This document shows, in pieces, positions 9,079 through 16,372 of a stretch of 64,000 nt of DNA. The stretch spans positions 1 through 64,000 of the forward strand of contig DASXVX010000052.1 in assembly GCA_036504075.1 (NCBI GenBank). Reading direction: 5' to 3'. A model generated the notes under the pieces. It worked only from the letters and a program-made list of their open reading frames with translations. It was not told where the DNA came from and searched no databases. The stretch is from DASXVX01 sp036504075. GTDB lineage: Bacteria; Bacillota; Sulfobacillia; Symbiobacteriales; Symbiobacteriaceae. Made by a program: the position numbers and the translations under genes. The first letter of the stretch is position 1; every line of letters starts with the position of its first letter.

Positions 9079-9110
9079 GAGCCCGGTGCTTATGCACCGG
9101 GCTCTTTTTT
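9079..9110 (+). terminator. Strong intrinsic terminator of the RRM gene
   Basis: An 11-bp perfect stem (GAGCCCGGTGC / GCACCGGGCTC), TTAT loop and T6 tract, 13 bases after the stop. Confidence 0.95.
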
Positions 9111-9260
9111 CATGCCCCTGCGGCCACTCCCAACAGGCATAATGGGCCCTCAATTCATCTCCATCGGGGCCATGTCGTTGGCTTGCGTTTTAGTTATGAT
9201 GAAATAATCTATTGATCGCTACAATACCGGAAGCTCATTAACTCATGGAGTGGATTTGCG

Positions 9261-10460
9261 TTGAGACAAAAAGGCTGGGTAGTCACCGCCGCTGGGACCG
9301 GCATTAACCTGGCGCTCGGGGTCCTGTACGCCTGGAGCGTGTTCAAGGGGTCTATAATCGCCGAACTGCATGTCACGGATTTTCAGGCCAGTCTTCCCTA
9401 TGCGGTCGCCAGCGGCATGTTTGCGCTCATGATGGTCCCGGCCGGCCGCATGCAGGACAAGCTCGGCCCCCGATTGGTGCTCACTTTGGGCGGCGCTCTG
9501 ACCGGTCTCGGGCTGATCTTATCGTACTTTGCCCATTCCATCACCATGCTGGTGCTTACTTTTGGCATTGTGGCCGGTACCGGAATTGGCCTCGGGTTTT
9601 CCGCCACGATCCCGGCCGCGGTCAAGTGGTTCCCGCCGCAGAAGAAAGGCACGATCATCGGCATCGTGGTCAGCGGTTTCGGCATTGCTTCGGTCTATAT
9701 CTCACCGCTGGCAAAAAGCCTGCTGGCGGGCTATGGCCTGAATATGTCATTCCTGATTCTGGGGATTACGTTCCTGGTGCTCATCATCGGGCTGGCGCAG
9801 CTGGTCACGAATCCGGCCAAGGGCTTTGTCCCCGTTGGCACCCCCGCTTCCGCCGCCTATCCTGCGGAAAGCAGCGGCTCTCGCGGGGATTACGAATGGT
9901 TTGAAATAATCCGGACGTCCCAGTTTTACTTGCTCTGGCTGATGTACGCCGCGGGCGCCACCGGCGGCCTGATGATCATCGGGCACCTGGCCACCTATGC
10001 CGATTCGATCGGCATAGGTGGCGGGTTCGTGCTGGTCGCAATCCTGGCCGCATGTAACGCCGGCGGCCGCGTATCCGCCGGTCTGATCTCGGACCGAATC
10101 GGACGGACCCGGACCATGCTTCTGGTGTTTCTCGTGCACGCCGCAGGCCTGCTGATTTTGCCGCGGCTGACCAGCTTCGTGCTCCTTTCGGCAGGGACCG
10201 GCGTGATGGGCTTCTGCTATGGCTCCTACTCCACCCTCTTCCCCTCCACCACTTACGACTACTTCGGGACCAAGCATGGTGGCGTGAACTACGGTCTGGT
10301 CTTTACGGCCTGGGGCGTGGGCGGTGTGTTTGGCGCTCCGTTGGCGGGTTACATCAAGGATGTCACCGGCGCTTACAACCTGGCTTTCTACATCGCGGCC
10401 GCCCTGATTCTCCTGGCGGCGGGACTGACATTTGTGACGAAGCCGCCCAAGGCGCGGTAG
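9261..10460 (+). CDS. MFS transporter of the oxalate/formate antiporter (OFA) family
   Basis: A 399-residue, 12-helix transporter. The N-terminal KGWVVTAAGTGINLALGVLYAWSVF pattern (shown in part: NLALGVLYAWSVF) and the loop 2-3 motif GRMQDKLGPR are typical of OFA-type monocarboxylate/oxalate carriers. SDRIGRTR repeats the loop motif in the second half. The substrate cannot be read from the sequence. The TTG start at 9261 follows GGAG by 11 bases. No oxalate decarboxylation genes are adjacent. The gene ends at a bidirectional terminator shared with the convergent helicase gene. Confidence 0.88.
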   Translation: MRQKGWVVTAAGTGINLALGVLYAWSVFKGSIIAELHVTDFQASLPYAVASGMFALMMVPAGRMQDKLGPRLVLTLGGALTGLGLILSYFAHSITMLVLTFGIVAGTGIGLGFSATIPAAVKWFPPQKKGTIIGIVVSGFGIASVYISPLAKSLLAGYGLNMSFLILGITFLVLIIGLAQLVTNPAKGFVPVGTPASAAYPAESSGSRGDYEWFEIIRTSQFYLLWLMYAAGATGGLMIIGHLATYADSIGIGGGFVLVAILAACNAGGRVSAGLISDRIGRTRTMLLVFLVHAAGLLILPRLTSFVLLSAGTGVMGFCYGSYSTLFPSTTYDYFGTKHGGVNYGLVFTAWGVGGVFGAPLAGYIKDVTGAYNLAFYIAAALILLAAGLTFVTKPPKAR

Positions 10461-10490
10461 CCAGGTTGATCAAACCGGGCGCACCAAAAG

Positions 10491-10518
10491 ACGGGCTCCC
10501 CACGGGAGCCCGTCTTTT
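10491..10518. terminator. Bidirectional terminator between convergent genes
   Basis: An 11-bp perfect stem (GACGGGCTCCC / GGGAGCCCGTC) with a 2-nt core loop, TTTT on the plus side and AAAA on the left giving TTTT on the minus strand. It serves the MFS gene and the helicase gene. Confidence 0.9.
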
Positions 10519-10543
10519 GTGTCCGGACCCGGCTGGCCGCCAA

Positions 10544-12511
10544 CTACAGCGCCTCCGCCACAAATTGCGACGGCTCGGTCACGACGAACGCCCCCCGCTC
10601 GGAGCGGATGCGGGCGCCCGTGAGATAGAGCAGTTCCCGCGCCCGAGTGATGGCGACGTAAGCGAGGCGCCGCTCCTCTTCCAGGTTCCCCTCGTCCATG
10701 GCCCGGCGGTTCGGCAAAATGCCCTGTTCCACGCCCACCACGAAGACCACGGGGAACTCCAGCCCTTTGGAGGCGTGAATGGTCAGCAGCCGGACGGCGG
10801 CGCCGCCCTTGTCGTCGTCCTGGGCGTCGGCCAGCGCCAGCCGCTCCAGGTAATCCGCCATGGTGGCCTGGGGCTTGCGCTGGTGGTACTGGTCGAGGCC
10901 GGTCAGCACGGAGCGGACCACCTCGGCCCGCTGCTCATCTTTCTTCTTGTCCTCCGCCTCCAGGGCGGAGAGGAAGCCGCTGTCCCGGATGAGCCGGCCG
11001 GCCGTCTCGGCACTGCCTTTCCCGGCAGCCAGGGCGGCGCTTGCGGACCGAAAAAGCCCAGCCACCTCCAGCGCTCCGGCGGCCGCCTTCTCTTTCAGCT
11101 CCCCTTCGGCCACCGCCAGTTCCAGGGCGGTCAGCAGGTCGACATCGCGCCGGGCGGCCAGGGCCAGCACTTTTTGATAGCCCCGCTCCCCGACGCCCCG
11201 CCGGGGGGCGTTCAGCACCCGCTCCAGGCTGAGCGAGTCCCGGGGGTTCACCAGCACCTTAAAGTAGGCGAAGCAGTCCTGCACCTCGCGCCGGTCGTAA
11301 AACTTCGGGCCGCCCACCACCTGGTAGGGAATCCCCTCCTCCCGGAGCTTCTCCTCCAGCGGGCGGGAGAGGATGCTCAACCGGAACAGAATCGCGAAGT
11401 CCGAATAGCGGCGGCCCATGGCGGCCGCCTTTTTGATCTCCATCGCCACGTAGTTGGCCTCGGCCACATCGGTCTCCAGCTCCTGGCGGACGATCGGCCA
11501 GCCCTCACCCACCGTGGTAAACAGGTGCTTGGCCAGTTGACCCTCGTTCAGCGCAATCAGCTTGTTGGCCGCCTTCAAGATCGCGGCCGTGGAGCGATAG
11601 TTCTGCTCCAGCTTCACCGGCCGGGCGCCGGGAAAGTGCCGGTCGAACTCCAAAATGCAGCGCAGGTCGGCGCTGCGCCAGCTGTAGAGCGACTGGTAGT
11701 CGTCGCCCACAGCCATCACGTTCTGGCGCGCGCCGGCCAGCAGTTTCACCATTTGCAACTGGGCGCCGTTCGTGTCCTGGAACTCGTCCACCTGAATGTA
11801 GCGGAACCGCTCCTGAAGCTCCGCCCGGACGGCGGGGACGTCGAGCAGCATGTGGACGAACAGATTGATCAGGTCGTCGAAGTCGAGCAGGTTGTTCTGG
11901 CGGAGCTTCTCCTCGTACCGCTTCCAGATTTCCGCCGTCAGCCGGTTGACGTACCGGTCGGTCTGCTTGATCAGCCCGAGCACCCGCTCCCAGTCCATGA
12001 GCCCGTTGGCGGGCGCCCGTTGTAGCAGCGACTCCGGGTCGGCCATCTCGTTCTTGTAGCGGCTGATGCGCCAGAGAAACGACTCCGGCTTGTTCGCCAG
12101 CAGGTCGAAGCCCCGCTCGGCGATCGCTTCCTTGACCAGGGCCAGCTGGGCGGACTGGTCGGCAATGCTGAACGCCGCCGTCCGCCCCGACTGCGGGTAG
12201 CGGGGCAGATACTCCCGGAGCAGGCAGACCGCGGCGGAGTGGAACGTGCGGATCATGACCCGCTTGGCGGCCGGGCCGACCAGGGCTACCGCCCGCTCGC
12301 GCATCTCCTTGGCGGCCTTGTTTGTAAACGTAATGCACATGACGGCTTCGGGGGGAACCCCGTGGGCCAGCAGGCCGGCCAAACGGTGGATGGCGGTCTT
12401 CGTTTTCCCGGTGCCGGCCCCGGCGATGACCAGGAGCGGCCCGTCCCGGTGGAGCACGGCCTCCCGCTGGGGCGGGTTCAGGTCCCGGACCAGATGATCT
12501 AGGTGCGACAA
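10544..12511 (-). CDS. UvrD/PcrA/Rep-family superfamily 1 DNA helicase
   Basis: A 3'-5' ATP-dependent DNA helicase acting in repair and replication restart. The Walker A motif GAGTGKT is at residues 31-37, the Q-motif region LNPPQREAV precedes it, the motif II segment is VDEFQDTN, motif III region QSLYSWRSADL, motif IV region LEQNYRS, and the C-terminal motifs are LTIHASKGLEFPVVFV and YVAITRARELLYLTG. The start is assigned to TTG 12511, 7 bases after a clear GGAGG. The open frame runs 25 codons further upstream into the next gene. At 655 residues it is slightly shorter than typical PcrA and lacks its long C-terminal extension. Confidence 0.93.
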   Translation of the reverse strand: MSHLDHLVRDLNPPQREAVLHRDGPLLVIAGAGTGKTKTAIHRLAGLLAHGVPPEAVMCITFTNKAAKEMRERAVALVGPAAKRVMIRTFHSAAVCLLREYLPRYPQSGRTAAFSIADQSAQLALVKEAIAERGFDLLANKPESFLWRISRYKNEMADPESLLQRAPANGLMDWERVLGLIKQTDRYVNRLTAEIWKRYEEKLRQNNLLDFDDLINLFVHMLLDVPAVRAELQERFRYIQVDEFQDTNGAQLQMVKLLAGARQNVMAVGDDYQSLYSWRSADLRCILEFDRHFPGARPVKLEQNYRSTAAILKAANKLIALNEGQLAKHLFTTVGEGWPIVRQELETDVAEANYVAMEIKKAAAMGRRYSDFAILFRLSILSRPLEEKLREEGIPYQVVGGPKFYDRREVQDCFAYFKVLVNPRDSLSLERVLNAPRRGVGERGYQKVLALAARRDVDLLTALELAVAEGELKEKAAAGALEVAGLFRSASAALAAGKGSAETAGRLIRDSGFLSALEAEDKKKDEQRAEVVRSVLTGLDQYHQRKPQATMADYLERLALADAQDDDKGGAAVRLLTIHASKGLEFPVVFVVGVEQGILPNRRAMDEGNLEEERRLAYVAITRARELLYLTGARIRSERGAFVVTEPSQFVAEAL

Positions 12512-12531
12512 ACCGATACCTCCGGTCAGGT

Positions 12532-12903
12532 TTACCCGTGAATCTTCTCCACACCGGTGACCCGCATGACCACCGCCGCCCGGCACCAGGGGAACTTCGC
12601 CTTCACCCGCTGGTGAATCTCCGTGCCCGTCTGCACTTCGGCGGTGCCCGAAATCCGGTAGCCCTGGGGCTTGCCGGACAAGGTGCCGGTTTTGGCGCCG
12701 ACCACCATCTGCATGGTGGAGCCCGCCTTCAGGTTCGCCTCCGTGACGAAGAAGCCACCGGCCGGAAACGCGATCGTCGTGTCGTCCAGCAAGTCCAGGT
12801 AGCTCTGCCAGGTCGCCACGAGATGAGGACCGCCCTCACCGACGGTCATGAATGTTGCCGGGCCTTCCGTGGCGAGTACGGAGCGGACTGCTGCGTTGAT
12901 CAT
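12532..12903 (-). CDS. FMN-binding split-barrel (pyridoxamine 5'-phosphate oxidase-like) protein
   Basis: A 123-residue protein with the split-barrel fold pattern: TFMTVGEGGPHLVATW near residue 17, a strand with TTIAFPAGGFFVTEANLKAG around 42-61, then GYRISGTAEV near 82. The family binds FMN or related cofactors in small oxidoreductases or heme/F420-type enzymes; the exact substrate is not readable. It lies upstream of the helicase gene on the same strand and overlaps only that gene's rejected 5' extension. Confidence 0.78.
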   Translation of the reverse strand: MINAAVRSVLATEGPATFMTVGEGGPHLVATWQSYLDLLDDTTIAFPAGGFFVTEANLKAGSTMQMVVGAKTGTLSGKPQGYRISGTAEVQTGTEIHQRVKAKFPWCRAAVVMRVTGVEKIHG

Positions 12904-12957
12904 GTAAGATCGTACCCTTCTGCGAAGTTTAGCGGAGCGGTTTTGCGGCCAAGCTGA

Positions 12958-13788
12958 CTACTTCGTTGCGGCATCCCGTCGGGCGCAGCGGACCATGGCA
13001 TTGATGGAGAGACCAATCAGGTTCTCCTCCCCCTGGACGAAATCCTGGTTGTCGGCGTGATTTGCAATCGCCATGTCCTTCGCCGACGAGTGGTGGATTT
13101 CTTTGGCGTTGCCCCCGTCCAGCACGAAGCCGGCCGCACAGCGCCACCCGTTATACTGGCTGAGAATAAACGCCGTGTCGGCCTCCATCTCCATGGCCAC
13201 CACGCCGGACCGCTCGAACAGCGCCCGCTGCGCCTCATCTTTCGGCGCGTAGAACGCGTCGCTTGCGGAAGTGACGCCCATGTGCACCGGAATCCCCAGT
13301 TCTGCTGCCGCCAGCTTCATGTCCAACGTCAGGTCAAAGTCGGGCACCGCCGGGAACGAGGCCGGCAAGAAGCTGTAGGAGGTGCCGCCCAGCCGGACGA
13401 CGCCGGTGGTCAGGGCGATGTCGCCGACACCCAGATCATCCTGAACGGCGCCGGCGGAACCGACCCGAATGAACGTGTCCGCACCGAGCCGGTGCAACTC
13501 TTCCATGGCGATGGCGACCACGGGCCCGCCCATGCCGGTGGAGCAAACGGTCAGGAAAATTCCTTCCGCATAGCCGCTGTAAATGTAGTAGCCCCGCGTC
13601 GCGGAAACGACGTGGCAGCGGTTCAGCATCTCGGCGATTTTGCGGCCCCGCAGGTGGGAGCCGGGAATGAAGCAGTACCGGGAGATGTCGGACTCCCGGG
13701 CCTTGACGTGATGCGTTCCAAAAGCCTCGACGTCCGAAAGCGGCGGGACATACTCCCGGTATGCGTGGTCCGGATTCAGAATCGGCAT
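12958..13788 (-). CDS. Nucleoside phosphorylase (uridine/purine phosphorylase family)
   Basis: A 276-residue PNP/UDP-family enzyme that cleaves nucleosides with phosphate to base plus ribose-1-phosphate. Visible features are the phosphate-binding GMGGPVVAIAMEEL and RVGSAGAV segments and the C-terminal VVAMEMEADTAFIL ribose-binding Met-Glu motif. The ATG at 13788 has AAGGAGG about 9 bases upstream; the frame is open for 54 more codons without a site. The adjacent cyclase/AllG/AllF genes suggest nucleotide or ureide salvage, but a separate transcript is likely because two hairpins lie between them. Confidence 0.88.
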   Translation of the reverse strand: MPILNPDHAYREYVPPLSDVEAFGTHHVKARESDISRYCFIPGSHLRGRKIAEMLNRCHVVSATRGYYIYSGYAEGIFLTVCSTGMGGPVVAIAMEELHRLGADTFIRVGSAGAVQDDLGVGDIALTTGVVRLGGTSYSFLPASFPAVPDFDLTLDMKLAAAELGIPVHMGVTSASDAFYAPKDEAQRALFERSGVVAMEMEADTAFILSQYNGWRCAAGFVLDGGNAKEIHHSSAKDMAIANHADNQDFVQGEENLIGLSINAMVRCARRDAATK

Positions 13789-13953
13789 GGCAGGAACCTC
13801 CTTCGCGTGTTCGGCCGGAGCGCTCCAGCGGCGGCTCATGGCTGCCATGCGGTGCTCTTCGGCTTTTCTTGTTCCGAATCCTCCACATTTTGAAGAGTAA
13901 TGATACAAAAGTTTGCATGGAAAAATTAGGTGCTGACGGCTCGGACGCAAGCG

Positions 13954-13981
13954 AAAGGCCGGGGAGCTCTCCCCGACCTTT
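13954..13981 (-). terminator. Stem-loop downstream of the cyclase operon
   Basis: AAAGG.CGGGGA pairs with TCCCCG.CCTTT (12 positions, one interruption) about 100 bases after the cyclase stop. Read on the minus strand it ends in CCTTTCGCTT, a weak T-tract. Confidence 0.45.
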
Positions 13982-14047
13982 GGTGCAGCAAGAGATCACG
14001 GCGCCCACCCAGAGCGTGCCGACCACGATGCCGACGCCCCGCCACCG

Positions 14048-14076
14048 AGGCGGCCCTCCCGATGGGAGGACCGCCT
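14048..14076. terminator. Strong hairpin directly after the cyclase stop codon
   Basis: AGGCGG.CCTCCC pairs with GGGAGG.CCGCCT around a GAT loop. The T-rich side (TGTTTTACTTTT) lies on the plus strand, so for the minus-strand operon it is more likely a 3' RNA-stabilising structure than a classical terminator. Confidence 0.5.
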
Positions 14077-14079
14077 GTT

Positions 14080-14943
14080 TTACTTTTCCGGCACAAAGGC
14101 CAGCATGCGGCACCAGGCCGCCTCGCCGCCCTTGAAGCGGAAGGGAAAGCAACCGACCCAGATGCGCTGGTCCAGCACCTCATCAATATGCCCGCCGATG
14201 TTCTCCACATGGAAGATCCCTTTCGGGAAGAGCTTCGTGTGGGTCATCTGATAATACTCGGGCGGGAAGACCTCGTCCAGGTCCGCCACCCCCAGGTGCT
14301 GCCGGACCTTTTCGGCCACATCGGGTCGGACCTGTCGGACGACGGTGTCAAACGGATGATCGGTGGACATGGCGTCGATGGCGATCCAGCGAATCCCCTT
14401 CGCCAGCACCCAGTCGATGAACTCCATGGAAGGGCCCGGCTGGTTCAGGAAGTAGCGGGGCAGGTCGGGTTTGGTTTCGCCGCACTGACAGGGAATCCAC
14501 TGTTCGTTGTAATAGCGGTGGAAGCCGGTGTGAATCAGGAGGATGTCGCCCGGCTGAATGTTGATGCCGGTCTTCGCTTCCCACCGCTCGAAATGCTCCG
14601 GGCCATACAGGTCGTAGTCGCCGACGCCCAGTTTTTCAAGGTCGACCACGCAGGCCGGACCGAAGAGGTGCTGCACCGGAATGCCGGCGACGTCGGGGCC
14701 GGGATCGTAGAAATGCCAGGGGCTGTCAATATGCGTGGAGAGGTGAATGGTCGAGGAGATGTGCTGGGCGTTGACGCCCTCGAACGCGATCCGCTTTACC
14801 CACTTGATCGTCGGCCCCTCGTACCGGGCGAACGCCGGGGAGTTGGCCGAGAAGTCCTGGGACAGGTCCAGGACGCGGACTCCCTTGAGGTCCAGGAAGT
14901 TCTGCAAGTTGTTGCCTCCCTTCGGAATATCGGGTGGAGTCAT
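14080..14943 (-). CDS. Cyclase-family metal-dependent hydrolase (kynurenine-formamidase-like)
   Basis: A 287-residue protein of the PF04199 cyclase family, which includes kynurenine formamidase and isatin hydrolase. The metal-binding signature is STHIDSPWHF near residue 65, and a conserved GDILLIHTGFHR segment follows near 145. Members hydrolyse amide bonds using Zn or Mn. ATG 14943 is used because the frame upstream runs into the preceding gene. It lies 22 bases behind the allG-like gene and is probably in the same transcript, so its substrate may be a ureide or amide of that pathway. Confidence 0.82.
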   Translation of the reverse strand: MTPPDIPKGGNNLQNFLDLKGVRVLDLSQDFSANSPAFARYEGPTIKWVKRIAFEGVNAQHISSTIHLSTHIDSPWHFYDPGPDVAGIPVQHLFGPACVVDLEKLGVGDYDLYGPEHFERWEAKTGINIQPGDILLIHTGFHRYYNEQWIPCQCGETKPDLPRYFLNQPGPSMEFIDWVLAKGIRWIAIDAMSTDHPFDTVVRQVRPDVAEKVRQHLGVADLDEVFPPEYYQMTHTKLFPKGIFHVENIGGHIDEVLDQRIWVGCFPFRFKGGEAAWCRMLAFVPEK

Positions 14944-14965
14944 GTGCCGATCCCGTTCGGCGACG

Positions 14966-16372
14966 TCAGCCGCCGGAGGGGCGACCACCGGCAGCCACCA
15001 GTGCCCGCAGCGCGTCCGCAAAGAGGTTGGCCGGCGGGTGGACAAGTCCGGCCCCCACCTGCCCGATGCCCGGCAGACGGTGTGCGACCCCCGTGTTGAT
15101 GCTCGGCAGAATCCCGGTCTCTACCACCCTGCGGGCGTCGATGCCCGTAGGCGTTCCCCGGAAGCCGAACGTCGGAATGCTGTAGTGGTCGGACTCCGCC
15201 AGGGTGATTTCATACATCTGCCGGGTCAGTTCAGCGGCGAGGTCCGGCGTGCCGCCCACGAACTGGACGATGGCCGGGGCCGCCGCCATGGCGAACCCGC
15301 CGATGCCCGCCGTCTCCGTGATGACGGAATCCCCGATATCCAGCGCCGCGTCGGCCGCCGTAAAGCCGGGGAAGTAGAGCGCCTTCACCGGCTGTGCCGG
15401 CCCGGTGAACCACCGCCCCGGCAGCCCGGCGATCTGAATGCCGAACTCATAGCCGTTGCGGGACATGCAGGTGACCACGGTGGACTCGGGAGTCCCTCGG
15501 GCGGCGTCGAGCACCGCCTTGGATGCCGCCATGGCGAGGTTGACGAACCAGACTTCGTTGTGCCCCATGAAGTCCAGCATCCGGGCCAACGCTTCCGGTG
15601 CCAGCCCCAGGCGGGCCAAGTGCGGACCCATCTCCCGCAGGAAGAGCGCGCCGGACGCCTTGTTCCGGTTGTGGCACTCGTCGCCCATGTGCAGGGCCTG
15701 GGCGATGAGGCTCCGCAAGTCGAGGCCGCCACCCATGGCGCCAACCGCCTGCCGGAGCGCGTCGGCCACGTCCGTGTTGAGCCAGCGGAGCCGCTCCAGC
15801 ACCTCCGGCGCGTAGGCCCCCATGCGCAGCACCTTGCCATAACCCTCGTTCAGGCCGGAGTAGGCCCGGTTGCCGTGCGTCCGGTTTTCGACCACGAACA
15901 AGGCGCTGGAGTATGAGATGACCCCGGCCATCGGCCCGACGCAACCGCAATCGTTGTTCGCCCGGAATGTGATCTCGCCGGAGGCGGCCAGAGCCTCCGC
16001 CGCTTCCGGCGTATCTGCCAAACCCTCAAGCATTAGTGCCCCTATGACTGCGCCCCGCTGGGGGCCGGCCATGGTCTCCCACCGGTTGGGCGGGCCGCTG
16101 TGCAGAATGGTCGTCCGGGTCAGACCTTCGACGACGTCTCCCGCCCGCTCCACGCCTACCAGAACGGGATGCCCGGTCTGAATAGCGGCCAGCGCCTGCG
16201 CGTTCGCCGCATCCACCTCCGGTCCGCTCACCTGCTCCAGCAGGGCGATCAGCCCGGGGTCGCCGTCCGCCGGCGGGCGCCAGTTGAGTTGGATCACCGG
16301 GGCACCTTGTGCCCGTAGGGCTTCGGCGAAATGGGGTGCGCCGACGTTGATCACGCGCAACTCTTGCTCCAT
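14966..16372 (-). CDS. allG: DUF1116 protein, AllG (YlbE)-like carbamoyltransferase subunit
   Basis: 468 residues, matching the DUF1116 family. In Escherichia coli the FdrA/YlbE/YlbF proteins (AllF/AllG/AllH) are reported to form the oxamate carbamoyltransferase of allantoin breakdown. Conserved strings include RANNDCGCVGPMAGV, HMGDECHNRNKASGALF, VVTCMSRNGYEFGIQ and SDHYSIPTFGFRGTPTG. The ATG overlaps the fdrA stop (TGATG), so the two are coupled. No AllH-like (DUF2877) gene or carbamate kinase is seen nearby. The family call is confident; the exact reaction is inferred. Confidence 0.85.
   Translation of the reverse strand: MEQELRVINVGAPHFAEALRAQGAPVIQLNWRPPADGDPGLIALLEQVSGPEVDAANAQALAAIQTGHPVLVGVERAGDVVEGLTRTTILHSGPPNRWETMAGPQRGAVIGALMLEGLADTPEAAEALAASGEITFRANNDCGCVGPMAGVISYSSALFVVENRTHGNRAYSGLNEGYGKVLRMGAYAPEVLERLRWLNTDVADALRQAVGAMGGGLDLRSLIAQALHMGDECHNRNKASGALFLREMGPHLARLGLAPEALARMLDFMGHNEVWFVNLAMAASKAVLDAARGTPESTVVTCMSRNGYEFGIQIAGLPGRWFTGPAQPVKALYFPGFTAADAALDIGDSVITETAGIGGFAMAAAPAIVQFVGGTPDLAAELTRQMYEITLAESDHYSIPTFGFRGTPTGIDARRVVETGILPSINTGVAHRLPGIGQVGAGLVHPPANLFADALRALVAAGGRPSGG

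Noticed and set aside
12512..12586. 25-codon N-terminal extension of the helicase
   Set aside because: It overlaps the FMN-protein gene and lacks a ribosome site, whereas TTG 12511 has GGAGG at ideal spacing.
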